From: Serratia rhizosphaerae
Lineage (GTDB): Bacteria > Pseudomonadota > Gammaproteobacteria > Enterobacterales > Enterobacteriaceae
Assembly (NCBI RefSeq): GCF_009817885.1
Contig: NZ_CP041764.1
Coordinates: forward strand, 2,666,001-2,730,000
Reading direction: 5' to 3'
DNA length: 64,000 nucleotides
The translations under genes were made by a program, and so were the position numbers. Below, piece after piece: positions 25,527-33,947 of the stretch. The first letter of the stretch is position 1; each line of letters begins with the position of its first letter. The notes under the pieces were generated by a model that worked only from the letters and a program-made list of their open reading frames with translations, searched no databases and was not told the DNA's origin.

Positions 25527-28500
25527 TTTTTCGGCTCCTGTACCTGATCGTGACCTTCATCGTCCAGCCAGTTAACGTTTTTCATCTTGCGGATCATGAT
25601 GAATTCGTCGCGGTTCGAGCCGACGGTGCCGTAGTAGTTAAAGCCGTAGGCCAACTGGGCGTAGCCGCCGATCATATGGGTGGGTTTGGGGCAGACGCGG
25701 GTGACGGAGTTGTGGATGCCGCCGCGCATGCCGGTTACCTCGGAGCCGGGGATATTCATGATGCGCTCCTGGGCGTGGTACATCATGGTCATGCCGGGCG
25801 GCACGCGCTGGCTGACCACCGCGCGGGCGGTCAGCGCGCCGTTGGCGTTGAAGGCTTCGATCCAGTCGTTATCCTCTATGCCCAGCTCGCGTGCGTCGGC
25901 TTCGCTCAGCCAGACGATAGGCCCGCCGCGCGACAGCGTCAGCATCAGCAGGTTTTCACTGTAGGTGGAGTGGATGCCCCATTTCTGGTGCGGCGTCAGG
26001 AAGTTCAGCGCTTTTTCCGGGAAGCCGTTGGGCGGCACGGCGCGCATTTTGCTGACGCTCCGGGTATCGATCGGCGGACGGTAGGCCACCAGGCTTTCGC
26101 CGAAGGCGCGCATCCACGGATGATCCTGATACAGCTGCTGGCGGCCGGACAGCGTGCGCCACGGGATCAGCTCATGGACGTTGGTATAGCCGGCGTTATA
26201 CGAAACGTGTTCGCTCTCCAGTCCTGACCAGGTCGGGCTGGAGATGATTTTGCGCGGCTGCGCCTGAATATCGCGAAAGCGGATCTTCTCCTCTTCCTTA
26301 TTGCGCGCCAAGTGGGTGTGGTCGCGGCCGGTAAACTCGCCGAGCGCCTGCCAGGCTTTCACCGCCACCTGGCCGTTGGTTTCCGGCGCCAGCGTCAGGA
26401 TCACCTCTGAGGCGTCGAGCGCGCTGTCGATCAGCGGTCGCCCCTTGGCCGGCCCGGTAGTTTTGGTGTAATTGAGCTTGCCGAGGAACGCCACCTCGTT
26501 CTGCGTTTCCCAACTGATGCCCTTGCCGCCGTTGCCCAGCTTATCCATCAGCGGGCCGAGGGAGGTAAAGCGCTCATAGGTGGCGGGGTAGTCGCGTTCT
26601 ACCGCTACGATATTCGGCGCGGTTTTGCCGGGGATCAAATCGCACTCATGGTGGCGCCAGTCCTGGATGTCGAACGGCTGCGCCAGCTCTGCCGGCGAGT
26701 CGTGCTGCAGCGGCTGCAGCACCACATCGGTTTCCTGTCCCAGGTGACCGACGCAGGTCTCGGAAAACGCCTTGGCGATGCCCTTATAAATTTCCCAGTC
26801 GCTTTTTGATTCCCAGGCGGGGTCGACCGCGGCGGACAGCGGGTGAATAAACGGATGCATATCCGAGGTATTCATATCGTCCTTTTCATACCAGGTGGCG
26901 GTCGGCAGCACGATATCGGAGAACAGACAGGTGCTGGACATGCGGAAATCGAGGGTGACCAGCAGATCCAGCTTGCCTTCAATGGCCGCCTGCTGCCACT
27001 CGACCTCTTCCGGCTTCACCTCGTCCGTTTCACCCAGCGCCTCGCCCTGAATGCCGCTGTCGGTGCCGAGCAGGTACTTCAGCATATATTCATGGCCCTT
27101 GCCGGAGGAGCCCAGCAGGTTGGAGCGCCAGACAAACAGGTTGCGCGGGTGGTTGCCGCCGCTGTCCGGTTGTTCACAGGCGAAACGGATATCGCCGGTT
27201 TTCAGCGCCTGCACGGTGTAATCGATCGGGGAAACGCCTGCGGCGTCGGCCTGCGCCCTGATGCGCAGCGGGTTCAGGTTGAGCTGCGGGGAGGAGGGCA
27301 GCCAGCCCATGCGCTCGGCGCGCACGTTAAAGTCAATCAGGTGGCCGCTGAAGCGGCCGGCGTCGGCCAGCGGGGAGAGCAGCTCCTGGGCGGTGAGTTT
27401 TTCGTAGCGCCACTGGCTGGCGTGGTTGTAGAAGAAGGAAGTGCTGTTCATCTGCCGCGGCGGGCGGTTCCAGTCCAGCGCGAACGCCAGCGGCAGCCAG
27501 CCGGTCTGCGGCCGCAGCTTCTCCTGGCCGACATAGTGCGCCCAGCCGCCGCCGCTTTGTCCCACACAGCCGCAGAACACCAGCATATTGATCATGCCGC
27601 GGTAGTTCATGTCCATGTGGTACCAGTGATTGACCCCGGCGCCGAGAATAATCATCGAGCGGCCGTGGGTTTTATGCGCGTTATCGGCAAATTCCCGGGC
27701 GATACGCTCAATATGCTGCTGCGGCACGCCGGTGATCTGCTCGGCCCAGGCCGGGGTATAGGCTTTGATCTCTGAGAAATCCTGCGCGCAGTGGGGGTCG
27801 TCCAGTCCGCGGTCCAGGCCGTAGTTGGCCAGCAGTAGATCGTACACGCAGGCGACCCGCGCTTCGCCGCCGTCGGCCAGCGTCAGGCGTTTGACCGGCA
27901 GCTGATGCACCAGCACCGGCGTCTGCGGCACGCTGCGAAAGTGCGGGTTCTCATTGCCGCCGAAGTAAGGGAAGGCGACGCCGGCCACCTCATCGTGCTC
28001 GCCCAGCAGGGAAAGCCGCAGCTCCGTTTCCGCGCCGGCTGCCAGCGGCTCCAGGTTCCATTTGCCTTTTTCACCCCAGCGGAAGCCGATGGAGCCATTG
28101 GGCGCCACCGGTTCGCCCGTCTGGCTGAACGCCACCGTTTTCCATTCCGGGTTGTTGCTTTCCCCCAGGTTGTCGACCAGATCGGCGGCGCGCAGCATGC
28201 GGCCCGGCACGTAGCTGCCGTCTTCGCGCGCTTCCAGCATCACCAGCATCGGCATATCGGTGTAGCGCCGGCAGTAGTTGAGGAAATAGTCGCTGGGGTT
28301 ATCCAGGTGGAAGGCTTTTAAAATCACGTGTCCCATCGCCATGGCGAGCGCACTGTCGGTGCCCTGTTTGGGCGACAGCCACTGGTCGCACAGCTTCGCC
28401 ACCTCGGAGTAGTCGGGCGTGATGGCGATGGTTTTGGCGCCTTTGTAACGCACTTCGGTAAAGAAATGCGCGTCCGGCGTGCGGGTCTGCGGTACGTTCG

Positions 28501-29263
28501 AACCCCAGGCGATCAGGTAGCTGGAGTTATACCAGTCGGCGGATTCCGGCACGTCGGTCTGTTCGCCCCAGGTCATCGGCGAGGCCGGCGGCAGGTCGCA
28601 GTACCAGTCGTAAAAACTCAGGCAGGTGCCGCCAATCAGCGACAGATAGCGGGTGCCGGCGGCGTAGGAGACCATCGACATCGCCGGGATCGGCGAGAAG
28701 CCGGCCACGCGATCCGGGCCGTAGTGTTTGATGGTCCAGACGTTGGCTGCGGCAATCAGCTGATTCAGCTCGCGCCAGTTGGAACGCACAAAACCGCCGT
28801 GGCCGCGTACCTGCTTGTAGCCGGCGGTTTTTTGCGGATCGCTCTGGATGGCATCCCAGGCGGCGACCGGATCGCCGTGCTGCTGCAGGGCTTCACGCCA
28901 CAGTTCAATCAGGCGCTTGCGCACCAGCGGATACTTCAGGCGGTTGGCGCTGTAGAGATACCAGGAGTAACTGGCGCCGCGCGGGCAGCCGCGCGGTTCG
29001 TGGTTGGGCATATCGGGGCGGGTGCGCGGGTAGTCGGTCTGCTGGGTTTCCCAGGTGACCAGGCCGTTTTTAACATAGATCTTCCAGCTGCAGGAGCCGG
29101 TGCAGTTGACCCCGTGGGTAGAGCGGACGATTTTATCGAATTGCCAGCGCTGCCGGTAACTGTCTTCCCAGTCGCGGTTACTGTCCATCACCTGGCCGTG
29201 GCCGTCCGCAAACGTGTCGCCTTTTTGCTTAAAGTAGCGAAAGCGATCGAGTAGCTTACTCAT
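25523..29263 (-). CDS. narG: Respiratory nitrate reductase alpha subunit (molybdoenzyme)
   Basis: Catalytic subunit, reducing nitrate to nitrite at a Mo-bis-MGD centre on the cytoplasmic face of the membrane. The 1246-residue product is about the E. coli length of 1247. The FS0 cluster ligands are H50, C54, C58 and a cysteine in GCPRGAS, and the conserved YNSSYLIAWGSN segment holds the Asp/Ser region near the Mo. No Tat signal is expected. I chose ATG at 29263, with AGGAG seven bases upstream; an ORF extension to 29290 lacks support. The stop overlaps narH (ATGA). The gene starts only 82 bases after narK. Confidence 0.98.
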   Translation of the reverse strand: MSKLLDRFRYFKQKGDTFADGHGQVMDSNRDWEDSYRQRWQFDKIVRSTHGVNCTGSCSWKIYVKNGLVTWETQQTDYPRTRPDMPNHEPRGCPRGASYSWYLYSANRLKYPLVRKRLIELWREALQQHGDPVAAWDAIQSDPQKTAGYKQVRGHGGFVRSNWRELNQLIAAANVWTIKHYGPDRVAGFSPIPAMSMVSYAAGTRYLSLIGGTCLSFYDWYCDLPPASPMTWGEQTDVPESADWYNSSYLIAWGSNVPQTRTPDAHFFTEVRYKGAKTIAITPDYSEVAKLCDQWLSPKQGTDSALAMAMGHVILKAFHLDNPSDYFLNYCRRYTDMPMLVMLEAREDGSYVPGRMLRAADLVDNLGESNNPEWKTVAFSQTGEPVAPNGSIGFRWGEKGKWNLEPLAAGAETELRLSLLGEHDEVAGVAFPYFGGNENPHFRSVPQTPVLVHQLPVKRLTLADGGEARVACVYDLLLANYGLDRGLDDPHCAQDFSEIKAYTPAWAEQITGVPQQHIERIAREFADNAHKTHGRSMIILGAGVNHWYHMDMNYRGMINMLVFCGCVGQSGGGWAHYVGQEKLRPQTGWLPLAFALDWNRPPRQMNSTSFFYNHASQWRYEKLTAQELLSPLADAGRFSGHLIDFNVRAERMGWLPSSPQLNLNPLRIRAQADAAGVSPIDYTVQALKTGDIRFACEQPDSGGNHPRNLFVWRSNLLGSSGKGHEYMLKYLLGTDSGIQGEALGETDEVKPEEVEWQQAAIEGKLDLLVTLDFRMSSTCLFSDIVLPTATWYEKDDMNTSDMHPFIHPLSAAVDPAWESKSDWEIYKGIAKAFSETCVGHLGQETDVVLQPLQHDSPAELAQPFDIQDWRHHECDLIPGKTAPNIVAVERDYPATYERFTSLGPLMDKLGNGGKGISWETQNEVAFLGKLNYTKTTGPAKGRPLIDSALDASEVILTLAPETNGQVAVKAWQALGEFTGRDHTHLARNKEEEKIRFRDIQAQPRKIISSPTWSGLESEHVSYNAGYTNVHELIPWRTLSGRQQLYQDHPWMRAFGESLVAYRPPIDTRSVSKMRAVPPNGFPEKALNFLTPHQKWGIHSTYSENLLMLTLSRGGPIVWLSEADARELGIEDNDWIEAFNANGALTARAVVSQRVPPGMTMMYHAQERIMNIPGSEVTGMRGGIHNSVTRVCPKPTHMIGGYAQLAYGFNYYGTVGSNRDEFIMIRKMKNVNWLDDEGHDQVQEPKK

Positions 29264-29345
29264 GACATTTCTCCTGACAGGGCTGCTCACACCCTGTGGT
29301 TACACTGCTCACAGATTGCTGATTGGGCCCGCTGCAACGGGTCGA

Positions 29346-30734
29346 TTATTTCTTGGCGTCGGCGCGGCGGCCGTAAACCAGCCAGGTCACCAGCACGCAA
29401 ACGACGTAGAACACGAGAAAGACCTTCATCGCGCCGACCGGCGAGCCGGTCATCGCCAGTGAGGTGCCGAAGGCTTTGGGAATAAAGAAGCCGCCGACGG
29501 CACCGATGGCGGAGATAAAGCCCAGCGCGGCGGCGGTATCGGTCACCGCTTCGTGCTGCGCCTGTTCATCGCTGCCGCCGCGCGCCTTCACCCTGTCGAT
29601 AGTGATGCGGCGGAAGATCACGGCGATCATCTGGAAGGTGGAGCCGCTGCCCAGTCCGGCGGTGAGAAACAGCCCCATAAACACCAGATAGAACGCCAGG
29701 AAGCTGCCGGAGCCGCTGCCGGGCAGGGTCAGGAACAGCAGGGCGGTAAACAGCGCCATAAACACGAAGTTGATCAGGGTGACGCGCACGCCGCCCAGCT
29801 TGTCGGAGATCACGCCGCCCATCGAACGCGCCAGCGCGCCGATAAACGGGCCGAAAAACGCCAGCTGCAGGATATCCACCTCGGGAAACTGCGTCTGGGC
29901 CAGCATGGCGAAGCCGGCGGAAAAACCGATAAACGAACCGAAGGTGGCCAGATACAGCAGCCCTAACAGCCACAGGTGCAGGCGCTTTAGCACCGGCAGC
30001 TGTTCGGCGATCGAAGCTTTCGAGCTGGCGATATCGTTCATGCCGACCCAGGCGGCCAGAGTGGCCAGCAGCAGCAGCGGCACCCAGATCCAGGCGGCGT
30101 TGGCCAGCCACAGCGTGGCGCCGTCTTCCTGAGCGACGCCCGGTACGCCGAGCAAGGTAAACAGCGGCAGCAGGATCACCAGCGGCGCGATCATCTGCAT
30201 CACGCTGACGCCCAGATTGCCGAGGCCGCCGTTAATCCCCAGCGCGCTGCCCTGCCGGGCCTTCGGGAAGAAAAAGCTGATATTGCCCATGCTGGAGGCA
30301 AAGTTGGCGCCGGCAAAGCCGCACAGCAGGGCGATAACGATAAACACCCAGTAAGGCGTGGCAGGGTGCTGAATGGCGATGCCGAGCGCCACGCAGGGGA
30401 TCACCAGAATCACGGTGCTGATCACCGTCCAATGGCGGCCGCCGAACATCGGCACCATAAACGAGTAGGGCACGCGCAGCAGCGCGCCGGAGAGCGAGGG
30501 CAGTGCGGTCAGTAAAAACAGCTGGTCGGTGGTGAAGTGAAACCCCACCTTGTTGAGGTTAACGGCCACGGCGCTGAACAGCATCCAGACGCAGAACGCC
30601 AGCAGCAGACAAAAAACGGAAATCACCAGATTACGACGCGCGATGCCTTTACCTTTATTGTTCCAGAAGGCCTCGTTCTCCGGCCGCCAGTCACGCAAAA
30701 GATAGGGATTATCTTTCTCAGTTTGTTGCGACAT
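29346..30734 (-). CDS. narK: Nitrate/nitrite transporter NarK
   Basis: Major-facilitator antiporter that imports nitrate and exports nitrite during anaerobic respiration. The 462-residue protein has 12 predicted helices, the arginine in GALLRVPYSF expected for substrate binding, and the glycine-rich GFAGANFASSMGNISFFFP nitrate signature in helix 5. A second signature, GLGSGSTFQMIAVIF, lies in helix 11. It precedes narG on the same strand, so one transcript may cover narKGHJI. The ATG is at 30734. In E. coli narXL lies divergent to narK; here it does not. Confidence 0.96.
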   Translation of the reverse strand: MSQQTEKDNPYLLRDWRPENEAFWNNKGKGIARRNLVISVFCLLLAFCVWMLFSAVAVNLNKVGFHFTTDQLFLLTALPSLSGALLRVPYSFMVPMFGGRHWTVISTVILVIPCVALGIAIQHPATPYWVFIVIALLCGFAGANFASSMGNISFFFPKARQGSALGINGGLGNLGVSVMQMIAPLVILLPLFTLLGVPGVAQEDGATLWLANAAWIWVPLLLLATLAAWVGMNDIASSKASIAEQLPVLKRLHLWLLGLLYLATFGSFIGFSAGFAMLAQTQFPEVDILQLAFFGPFIGALARSMGGVISDKLGGVRVTLINFVFMALFTALLFLTLPGSGSGSFLAFYLVFMGLFLTAGLGSGSTFQMIAVIFRRITIDRVKARGGSDEQAQHEAVTDTAAALGFISAIGAVGGFFIPKAFGTSLAMTGSPVGAMKVFLVFYVVCVLVTWLVYGRRADAKK

Positions 30735-31038
30735 ATGCCCTCACTAAATGGCTAACCTAATGAAAACACTATTGAATATTATAATTTCCCGGCGGGTTGT
30801 TTTTTGACCTGCCGAACGGGTTTTAGATTGAAGCGTAGATGAAGAATGCCGCTTATGTGATATATCGGCTTATTCTGTGGGGTTATGTATGTAACTTTTT
30901 GTGTCTGAAGGTGAGGGGGTATATCATTGGCGAGATTAAGCCGGCGGCGTTGGCGCGTGACGAATCAGGCCTGTTGCACCGCCGCCGGCGTTGGGTTGTT
31001 ACCTTACTGTCGATGGCCGCAGCTTGCCTGGGACACGT
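30735..31038. other. narK upstream control region
   Basis: This noncoding stretch of 304 bases lies between narK and the DUF1348 gene. A TATAAT on the minus strand at 30778-30783 could be the narK -10 box, with no good -35, as is common for activator-dependent promoters. I looked for an FNR site (TTGAT-N4-ATCAA) and did not find a close match. The short plus-strand frame at 30839-31069 shows no protein-like features. Confidence 0.45.
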
Positions 31039-31506
31039 TCAGAAACCACAGTCGCTCAGTCCCGGATGATCGTCCGGGCGTCTGCCCAGCGGCCAGTGGA
31101 AACGGCGTTCGGCTTCGGCAATCGGACAATCGTTGATACAGGCGAAGCGGGTGGTCATTAGCCCCTGCGCATTAAATTCCCAGTTCTCGTTGCCGTAGCT
31201 GCGGTACCCGTTGCCGGAATCGTCATGCCACTCATAGGCGAAGCGCACCGCGATTCTGTGCGTGTCAAACGCCCATAACTCTTTGATCAGGCGGTAATCC
31301 AGCTCCTTCTGCCACTTGCGCTGTAAAAACTGCACCACTTCATCACGTCCGTTGACGAACTCGGCGCGGTTGCGCCACCGGGTGTCCGGCGCGTAGACCT
31401 GCGCTACGCGTTGTGGATCGCGGCTGTTCCAGGCGTCTTCGGCCAGACGGACTTTTTGCCGGGCGCTGTCAGGCGTAAAGGGCGGCAGCGGGGGACGGGT
31501 TTGCAT
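31039..31506 (-). CDS. DUF1348 / SnoaL-like NTF2-fold protein
   Basis: The 155-residue soluble protein resembles the DUF1348 family within the nuclear-transport-factor-2/SnoaL fold: an N-terminal helix pair (KVRLAEDAWNSRDPQRVAQVYA) and a curved sheet with WRNRAEF, ELWAFDTHRIAVRFAYEWHD and GNENWEF. The molecular function is unknown; members bind or transform small molecules. It is divergent from a TetR-family repressor, and two matching palindromic operators lie between them. That suggests an inducible, perhaps xenobiotic-responsive, function. Confidence 0.82.
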   Translation of the reverse strand: MQTRPPLPPFTPDSARQKVRLAEDAWNSRDPQRVAQVYAPDTRWRNRAEFVNGRDEVVQFLQRKWQKELDYRLIKELWAFDTHRIAVRFAYEWHDDSGNGYRSYGNENWEFNAQGLMTTRFACINDCPIAEAERRFHWPLGRRPDDHPGLSDCGF

Positions 31507-31523
31507 GATACTTTCCTCTTGAT

Positions 31524-31545
31524 ATGTAGACAGAGTTGTCTACAT
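31524..31545. promoter_or_regulatory. Palindromic operator 1 for the adjacent TetR-family regulator
   Basis: The 9-base arms ATGTAGACA and TGTCTACAT are perfectly symmetric around GAGT (22 bases in all). It overlaps the expected promoter of the DUF1348 gene, 18 bases upstream of its start codon. Confidence 0.8.
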
Positions 31546-31560
31546 GCGCAGATTATCTCG

Positions 31561-31580
31561 TGTAGACAGACTTGTCTACA
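31561..31580. promoter_or_regulatory. Palindromic operator 2 for the adjacent TetR-family regulator
   Basis: TGTAGACA and TGTCTACA flank GACT, matching operator 1 except in the centre. The two centres are 36 bases apart. It lies 30 bases upstream of the tetR-type start codon, fitting autorepression. Confidence 0.8.
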
Positions 31581-31610
31581 TGCTGCGATAATGCCTGCCA
31601 GGAGGCATTC

Positions 31611-32174
31611 ATGACCACAGCCGATTCACGCAGCGCGCGCGAGCGCATTATTGATACCGCCCACCGTCTGTTTTACCAAGATGGCATCCGTGCCACCGGT
31701 ATCGACCGTATTATCAAACAGGCCGGGGTGACCAAGGTGACCTTTTATCGCCACTTTCCCGCCAAAAACGATCTGATTCTGGCGTTTTTACGCTATCGGC
31801 ATGAACGCTGGATCGCCTGGTTCCGCGAGACGCTGGCGCGGGAGATGGCCAACGGCGGCACGCTGCCGCAGGCGTTGCCCGCCACGCTGGCACAGTGGTT
31901 CGCCACGGCGGATTTTCGCGGCTGTGCGTTTATCAATACGGCAGTGGAAATGGCCGACAACCTGCCGGAAACGCTGGGGCAGGCGCGCGAGCACAAGCAG
32001 GATATGATGCGGGAGATCGCCGCTTTCCTGCCGGATGACCGGCAAGGGGCGCGCGAGGCGCACAAGCTGGCGTTATTGGTCGACGGGGCGATCGTGATGG
32101 CGCAGCGTGGGGAAGAGGGGGCGGAGGTGCTCTCGTTGCTGCGCGAATGCGTGGCGGACAGCCTGAAACGCTAG
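31611..32174 (+). CDS. TetR/AcrR-family transcriptional repressor
   Basis: The 187-residue protein has an N-terminal helix-turn-helix (about residues 8-55: RERIIDTAHRLFYQDGIRAT then KVTFYRHFPAKNDLI) and a ligand-binding helical C-terminal domain with an FRGCAFINTAVEM segment, typical of the TetR_C group near LmrA/YxaF-like proteins. ATG at 31611 follows a strong AGGAGG; an extension to 31572 would run through operator 2. It very probably represses itself and the divergent DUF1348 gene through the two palindromes. The ligand is unknown. Confidence 0.88.
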   Translation: MTTADSRSARERIIDTAHRLFYQDGIRATGIDRIIKQAGVTKVTFYRHFPAKNDLILAFLRYRHERWIAWFRETLAREMANGGTLPQALPATLAQWFATADFRGCAFINTAVEMADNLPETLGQAREHKQDMMREIAAFLPDDRQGAREAHKLALLVDGAIVMAQRGEEGAEVLSLLRECVADSLKR

Positions 32175-32208
32175 GCGCAGGCGTCCGGCGACCTGCGCAT
32201 TGATGCGT

Positions 32209-32910
32209 TTACTCCGGGAGATCGATCAGCAACGCGCGCAGCGGCGTTTCAGCCCGCAGCGTAAGCAGAGTTTCGTTATGCACGAAAGCGCCGTCGCCGC
32301 AGGTCAGGTGCTGCGGCGCATGGTGCTCGCCGTGGGCGGAACAGGCGCCGTGGATCGACTGCAGATAGGCCCGCGGGCCGTGCAGCGGCAGCGTCAGAGC
32401 TTCCCCAGGCGCTAAATCCAGGTGGTGAACCCACACCTGCTGACGTAAGTGCAGGCTGCCCAGCGCGCCGTCCGGCGAGGCCAGCAACTGGTGGGACTGC
32501 GGTTGCAGCGTCAGGCGCTGAATACGCTCGTTGGCGCGTTCCGGGCAGGCGTCCAGCCACAGCTGCATACGCGTCAGCGGCGTGTCGGCGCTGAGGTTCT
32601 GCTCGCCGTAGCTGACGCCGTTATGCGCCGCCAGCAGCAGGGCTTCGCCGGCGGCGGCGCGGACGCTGTTGCCGTCGTTATCACGGTATTCTGCCTCCCC
32701 CTGCAGGATCAGGTTGATGATGTCGACATTGGGGTAAGTGCGCGGCTGCAGAGCAGCGCCCGGCGCCAGCACTTCCTGGTTCAGCACCCGCAGCGAGGCG
32801 TAGCCCATCAGCTTGGGGTCGAAGTAGTGTCCGAAAGAAAAGGTGTAGCGAGCCTGCAGCCAACCAAAGTCAGCTTGCCCGCATTGTTCTGCTGTTCTGC
32901 ATGTGATCAT
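32209..32910 (-). CDS. yhaK: YhaK, pirin-like bicupin
   Basis: The 233-residue protein is the same length as E. coli YhaK, a cytosolic pirin-family bicupin reported as sensitive to reactive oxygen species. The N-terminal cupin (about 15-120) contains FSFGHYFDPKLMGYASLRVLN and PRTYPNVDI, and the second cupin (about 150-230) is degenerate. Start ATG 32910 gives the conserved MITCRTAEQCGQAD; the ORF extends to 33018 but that region overlaps the divergent promoter. It is divergent from yhaJ, 107 bases away, and likely under its control. Confidence 0.93.
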   Translation of the reverse strand: MITCRTAEQCGQADFGWLQARYTFSFGHYFDPKLMGYASLRVLNQEVLAPGAALQPRTYPNVDIINLILQGEAEYRDNDGNSVRAAAGEALLLAAHNGVSYGEQNLSADTPLTRMQLWLDACPERANERIQRLTLQPQSHQLLASPDGALGSLHLRQQVWVHHLDLAPGEALTLPLHGPRAYLQSIHGACSAHGEHHAPQHLTCGDGAFVHNETLLTLRAETPLRALLIDLPE

Positions 32911-33017
32911 GGCAATGGGCTCTCTAATTTCATTCTGTAAATGGTAAGCATCTGGACGGCGGATTGTTAGCCAGTTAATCTGGTTGCCATATTCAAATTT
33001 CCTGACAGAGAGATGCA

Positions 33018-33914
33018 ATGGCCAGAGATCGGGCGTTAACGCTTGAAGCGTTAAGGGTGATGGATGCCATCGATCGCCGCGGTAGTTTTGCCGCAGCGGC
33101 AGATGAGCTGGGCCGGGTGCCGTCGGCGCTCAGCTACACCATGCAAAAACTGGAAGAAGAGCTGGACGTGGTGCTGTTTGACCGTTCCGGCCACCGCACC
33201 AAATTCACCAACGTCGGCCGTATGCTGCTGGAACGCGGCAGAGTACTGCTGGAAGCGGCCGATAAGCTGACCACCGACGCCGAAGCGCTGGCGCGCGGCT
33301 GGGAAACGCACATCACCATCGTCAGCGAGGCGCTGTCGCCGCCCAGTCTGCTGTTTCCGCTGGTCGACAAGCTGGCGCTGAAGGCCAATACCCAGGTGTC
33401 GATTTTGAGCGAAGTGCTGGCCGGCGCCTGGGAGCGTCTGGAACAGGGGCGGGCCGATATTGTGATCGCGCCGGATATGCATTTTCGCGCCTCGTCGGAA
33501 ATTAATACCCGCAAACTGTATAAAGTGATGAGCGTCTATGTGGCGGCGCCGGATCACCCGATTCACCAGGAGCCGGAACCGCTGTCGGAAGCCACCCGGG
33601 TGAAATACCGCGCCATTGCGGTGGCGGACACCGCGCGTGAACGCCCGGTAATTACCGTCCAACTGCTGGACAAGCAGCAGCGGCTGACCGTCAGCACCAT
33701 CGAAGACAAGCGGCGGGCGCTGTTGGCCGGCCTGGGCGTGGCGACCATGCCGTATTCCATGGTGGAAAAAGATATCGAAGAGGGGCGGCTGCGTGTCGTG
33801 GGGCCGGAATACAGCCGTGAGGCGGACATTATCATGGCCTGGCGGCGCGACAGTATGGGCGAGGCGAAAGCCTGGTTCCTGCGTGAGATCCCGCGGTTGT
33901 TCGCCCAGAAATAA
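33018..33914 (+). CDS. yhaJ: LysR-family regulator YhaJ
   Basis: The 298-residue protein is the same length as E. coli YhaJ and close to it by eye. The winged helix-turn-helix spans about residues 8-66 (LEALRVMDAIDRRGSFAAAA) and the periplasmic-binding-like effector domain about 92-295. In E. coli YhaJ activates yqjF in response to nitroaromatic degradation products, and yqjF lies 1.1 kb away here. ATG at 33018 follows AGAGAG. A bidirectional terminator follows. Confidence 0.95.
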   Translation: MARDRALTLEALRVMDAIDRRGSFAAAADELGRVPSALSYTMQKLEEELDVVLFDRSGHRTKFTNVGRMLLERGRVLLEAADKLTTDAEALARGWETHITIVSEALSPPSLLFPLVDKLALKANTQVSILSEVLAGAWERLEQGRADIVIAPDMHFRASSEINTRKLYKVMSVYVAAPDHPIHQEPEPLSEATRVKYRAIAVADTARERPVITVQLLDKQQRLTVSTIEDKRRALLAGLGVATMPYSMVEKDIEEGRLRVVGPEYSREADIIMAWRRDSMGEAKAWFLREIPRLFAQK

Positions 33915-33916
33915 TT

Positions 33917-33947
33917 AAAACCTCGCCGAATGGCGAGGTTTTTTTAT
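33917..33947. terminator. Bidirectional terminator between yhaJ and yqjG
   Basis: AACCTCGCC and GGCGAGGTT form a 9-base perfect stem (33919-33940) with a GAAT-type loop, AAAA on the left and TTTTTTT on the right. It can serve both converging genes. Confidence 0.9.

Noticed and set aside
30735..31038. FNR and NarL sites for narK
   Set aside because: I looked for TTGAT-N4-ATCAA and NarL heptamer pairs and found nothing close enough to report.
30839..31069. Short plus-strand frame between narK and the DUF1348 gene
   Set aside because: It runs into the end of the DUF1348 gene, has no ribosome-binding site, and its product ends in arginine-rich random sequence.
32175..32198. GCGCAGG/CCTGCGC hairpin between the TetR-type gene and yhaK as a terminator
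   Set aside because: The stem is real, but the loop is 10 bases and no T tract follows on either strand.
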